From Nitriliruptoraceae bacterium (GTDB lineage: Bacteria; Actinomycetota; Nitriliruptoria; Nitriliruptorales; Nitriliruptoraceae), in assembly GCA_007121785.1 (NCBI GenBank), contig SKJX01000010.1, positions 1 through 47,606 of the forward strand: DNA of 47,606 bases, written 5' to 3'. Of the stretch, positions 45,905 through 47,606 are shown one piece after another. The translations under genes were made by a program, and so were the position numbers. The notes beneath the pieces were generated by a model. The model saw only the letters and a program-made list of their open reading frames with translations. It was not told the origin of the DNA and did no database searches. Within the stretch, counting starts at the first letter, position 1; each line of letters opens with the position of its first letter.

Positions 45905-47008
45905 CTAGCCGGCCTCAGGGTCCGTGCAGGCCGGTGCCTCAGTGATTTCGCAGACCTCGCGAACACCGTCGTACATCGCGTCATCCACCGCTTCGAAGCC
46001 CCAGATGCCGATGCCGAAGGCGACGCACACCGTCTCACCGTCGGGACCGTCCTCCTCGACCCAGTCGTCGTGGCACAGTCCGCGGTCGTAGAGGGTCTCG
46101 CCGTCGTTCTCGAGGAAGCTCTCCGCGATCGCATCCTGCAGTGACTGCGGCAATGAGGTCTGAACGGCCATCGCGACGCCGGCGATCGGTGGCGACTCCC
46201 AGATGATGTCGATCTCCCCCGGCTCGACCTCACCCGTGTCCTCCATGCGTGGCAGCATCGAGTCGACGGCGAAGCCGGCGTCGCAACTGCCGTCCTGGAT
46301 GGCGAGCACGGAGTTGTCGTGACCGCCGGCGAAGATCGCCTCGGCGACGTCCGCCTCCGGATCGATCCCGAGCTCCATCAGGCCCGCCGAGGGCACGAGG
46401 AACCCGGACGCGGAGCCCGGATCGACGAAGCAGACCCGCTGCCCCTCGTACTCCGCGAGCTCGGTGATGTCGCTGTCAGCCCTTGCGAGGCCGTACGCCT
46501 GGTAGGTCGGTTCCGCACCCGGCGCGCGGATGTAGGCCGCTCGCGCGTCGATCTCCGCGCCCTGACCTGTCGCGATCACGTACGCGAACGGCGACATGAC
46601 GGCGAAATCGAGGTCGCCGGAGATCAACCCCTCGATCAGACCCGCGTAACTGCTCGCTGTGAAGAACTCGACGTCCATACCGAGGTCCTCTTCGAGTGCG
46701 GTGACCATGGCACCGAAGCGCTCCTCTTGGCCTGCAGCGTCGTCGGCCGGCGTGACGCCGAACCGCAGCGACTCCGGCCAGTCGTCGTCGGCTGCGGCCG
46801 CATCGTCGTCAGCAGCGTCGTCCTCGTCGGCAGCGTCCTCCTCGTCAGCAGCGTCCTCCTCGTCAGCAGCGTCCTCCTCGTCAGCGGCGTCGGGCTGCTC
46901 GTCGACGCCTTCGTCTTCCGGATCCTCGTCACCACACGCAGCGATAACGAGGCTCACGGCGGCGAAAAGTGCCGTGAGCTTCCAGGTCCTGCTTCTCCAC
47001 CCTGTCAT
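45905..47008 (-). CDS. PhnD-type substrate-binding lipoprotein
   Basis: A 367-residue periplasmic-binding lipoprotein. The signal peptide ends in VIAACG (Cys near 25), followed by about 45 residues of Asp/Glu/Ala repeats. The binding domain is of the PhnD/phosphate-phosphonate type: LRFGVTPADDAAGQEERFGAMV, GDLDFAVMSPFAYVIA, VCFVDPGSASGFLVPSAGL and VLAIQDGSCDAGFAVDSML. Cys residues near the C-terminus may form a disulfide. Its ligand could be a phosphonate, or, in this setting, pyridoxal phosphate. Start: ATG 47008, right for a signal peptide; a longer frame adds a non-signal extension. Confidence 0.87.
   Translation of the reverse strand: MTGWRSRTWKLTALFAAVSLVIAACGDEDPEDEGVDEQPDAADEEDAADEEDAADEEDAADEDDAADDDAAAADDDWPESLRFGVTPADDAAGQEERFGAMVTALEEDLGMDVEFFTASSYAGLIEGLISGDLDFAVMSPFAYVIATGQGAEIDARAAYIRAPGAEPTYQAYGLARADSDITELAEYEGQRVCFVDPGSASGFLVPSAGLMELGIDPEADVAEAIFAGGHDNSVLAIQDGSCDAGFAVDSMLPRMEDTGEVEPGEIDIIWESPPIAGVAMAVQTSLPQSLQDAIAESFLENDGETLYDRGLCHDDWVEEDGPDGETVCVAFGIGIWGFEAVDDAMYDGVREVCEITEAPACTDPEAG
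46805..46905 (-). repeat. 15-bp tandem repeats encoding an acidic linker
   Basis: Units reading about CAGCGTCCTCCTCGT on the plus strand repeat four to five times and encode DEEDAA repeats after the lipoprotein anchor. Such linkers probably hold the binding domain away from the membrane and suit a high-salt outside. Confidence 0.75.
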
Positions 47009-47185
47009 GAACCTACTCCCTGATCGGCCCACCGACCGTCGCGGTCCGTGGGGTGACGCGGCAGCCTGGTCTCCAAACCACAGCGCACGAGATCTCCCAC
47101 GATCGGTCTCCCCCGCCCCGCCGATCCGGTCTCGCTCCCACTGCCACGCGTGGATGTCTGAGGCGGTGCCCTCCGATCGACACGC

Positions 47186-47214
47186 ATTCGAGCAGCCCGG
47201 GTGTTGACTGTCAA
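47186..47214 (-). promoter_or_regulatory. Promoter-like pair of the PhnD operon
   Basis: On the minus strand, TTGACA (47214-47209, perfect -35) and TCGAAT (47191-47186) are 17 bp apart. The operator covers the -35. The start codon of the binding protein is about 175 bases downstream. Confidence 0.5.
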
Positions 47215-47215
47215 C
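47203..47215. promoter_or_regulatory. Island operator 3: GTTGACTGTCAAC
   Basis: Perfect 13-bp palindrome (6-bp arms, central T), upstream of the PhnD-PhnC-PhnE-phosphatase-aminotransferase operon. Matches the sites at 25468-25480 and 40835-40847. Confidence 0.75.
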
Positions 47216-47429
47216 GGCAACCACGATCGAACCTCGCCTGCCGCACCGATCGGTCGCTCCTCGCATCGGACGGTGCGCACGAAGCGGCCGAGCGTGCGGT
47301 GAGCACGCGGTCCTCGCGCGTCCTGGATGAGTTGCGAGCCGGCGCCCGCGGCGATGACGCGGTCCAGGGGGCGCGAACGAACGGTTCGGCCTCGACCTGC
47401 CCGAGTGGCTCTCGGACGGGTGGGTGTTG

Positions 47430-47541
47430 GACGGGTTGGTGCTGCACGGTCACATCCTCATCCGCGCCGAACGCCCCGCAGGCACGATCGGGGATGGTCA
47501 CCGCCATGATCGCCGAGGAAGCCGGCGGCGAGGAAGCCTGA
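47430..47541 (+). pseudogene. Decayed 3' end of a multicopper oxidase gene
   Basis: The stretch aligns by eye with 16907-17017 of the multicopper oxidase gene, ending with nearly identical bases for a GMVTAMIxEEAGGEEA-like end. It is not functional: the Cys-His of the type-1/trinuclear copper motif HCH is changed (TGC to GGT), the next His codons are lost, and one extra base shifts the frame before GMVTAM. The 5' part of the gene is absent. Confidence 0.75.
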
Positions 47542-47606
47542 ACCGCTGACCGCACGCCCGAGGACGCCCCAGGCCTCGCGCCCGGGGCACCTCCATGCAC
47601 CGCTAG
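47430..47606 (+). repeat. Right copy of island-flanking direct repeat
   Basis: Decayed oxidase 3' end plus downstream flank, including GCCCCAGGCCTCGCG and GGGGCACCTCCATGC, which match the flank of the left copy. The repeat runs to the window's end, so its full length is unknown. Confidence 0.7.

Larger units (their letters stand above)
47009..47429. other. Upstream region of the PhnD operon and island edge
   Basis: A 421-bp stretch without a credible gene. It holds the leader, promoter and operator of the PhnD-type operon (47186-47215). Rightward of 47216 there is a stretch with no recognisable element, reaching up to the decayed multicopper oxidase copy. Confidence 0.5.

Noticed and set aside
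41060-47008. Operon for phosphonate breakdown (2-aminoethylphosphonate)
   Set aside because: A PhnDCE-like importer and class V aminotransferase would fit, but no phosphonatase or C-P lyase gene is present, and the aminotransferase blocks resemble the pyridoxamine enzyme more. Kept only as an alternative.
46659-47207. Plus-strand Ser/Ala-rich frame opposite the PhnD-type gene
   Set aside because: Shadow of the acidic repeat linker on the other strand.
47053-47541. Intact small gene ending in GMVTAMIAEEAGGEEA
   Set aside because: Only its last third resembles the oxidase, with copper ligands lost and a frame change; upstream it overlaps regulatory sequence. Treated as a pseudogene.

Overview
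High-GC (roughly 70% by eye) bacterial chromosome segment. The GC content, frequent GTG starts, a DevS/DevR-like pair, an RskA-like anti-sigma factor, a VanW protein and many acidic linkers suggest a deep-branching, possibly salt-adapted actinobacterium (Nitriliruptoria-like is a guess). No rRNA, tRNA, phage, IS or CRISPR array was found.

Left third (1-17.1 kb), ordinary chromosome: a Na/phosphate symporter and PhoU-like protein behind a possible PHO box; a membrane anti-sigma factor; an M23 peptidase with a long coiled coil; a VanW wall protein; a HIRAN-domain protein, a PD-(D/E)XK nuclease and a DsbA-fold protein; PEP carboxylase; an SRPBCC protein; a GAF-GAF histidine kinase divergent from its NarL-type regulator; a PPOX flavoprotein; and a multicopper oxidase with an extra N-terminal cupredoxin.

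Right two thirds (about 17.1-47.4 kb), a catabolic island, nearly all on the minus strand. I read it as a vitamin B6 degradation system. Four genes match, as I recall the Mesorhizobium loti enzymes, pyridoxamine-pyruvate aminotransferase (41060-42214), pyridoxal 4-dehydrogenase (31580-32314), 4-pyridoxolactonase (32351-33103) and the 5-formyl-pyridine-carboxylate dehydrogenase (33140-34060). A class II aldolase-fold protein (36844-37578) fits the next step, a decarboxylase. Alanine dehydrogenase would regenerate pyruvate for the aminotransferase. The flavin monooxygenase that opens the ring in M. loti is absent. In its place are a three-subunit molybdenum hydroxylase, an M29/NicX-like metalloprotein, an LLM flavin oxygenase, a cupin, a VOC protein and two M20 amidohydrolases: a possible alternative ring-opening route.

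Two ABC importers frame the enzymes: a BMP-type vitamin/nucleoside-like system and a phosphonate-type PhnDCE system next to a tyrosine-phosphatase-fold protein, which together could bring in free and phosphorylated B6 vitamers. A GntR/FCD regulator heads the 15-kb enzyme operon. The palindrome GTTGACWGTCAAC (one mismatch in one copy) occurs three times, once before each of the three operons and overlapping promoter-like elements each time, so the whole island looks like one regulon.

The island is flanked by direct repeats: the 3' end of the multicopper oxidase gene and its terminator at 16.9-17.1 kb recur, decayed, at 47.43-47.61 kb. Just inside the left copy lies what looks like the 5' half of a TPP riboswitch. 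These point to insertion or rearrangement beside a thiamin gene.
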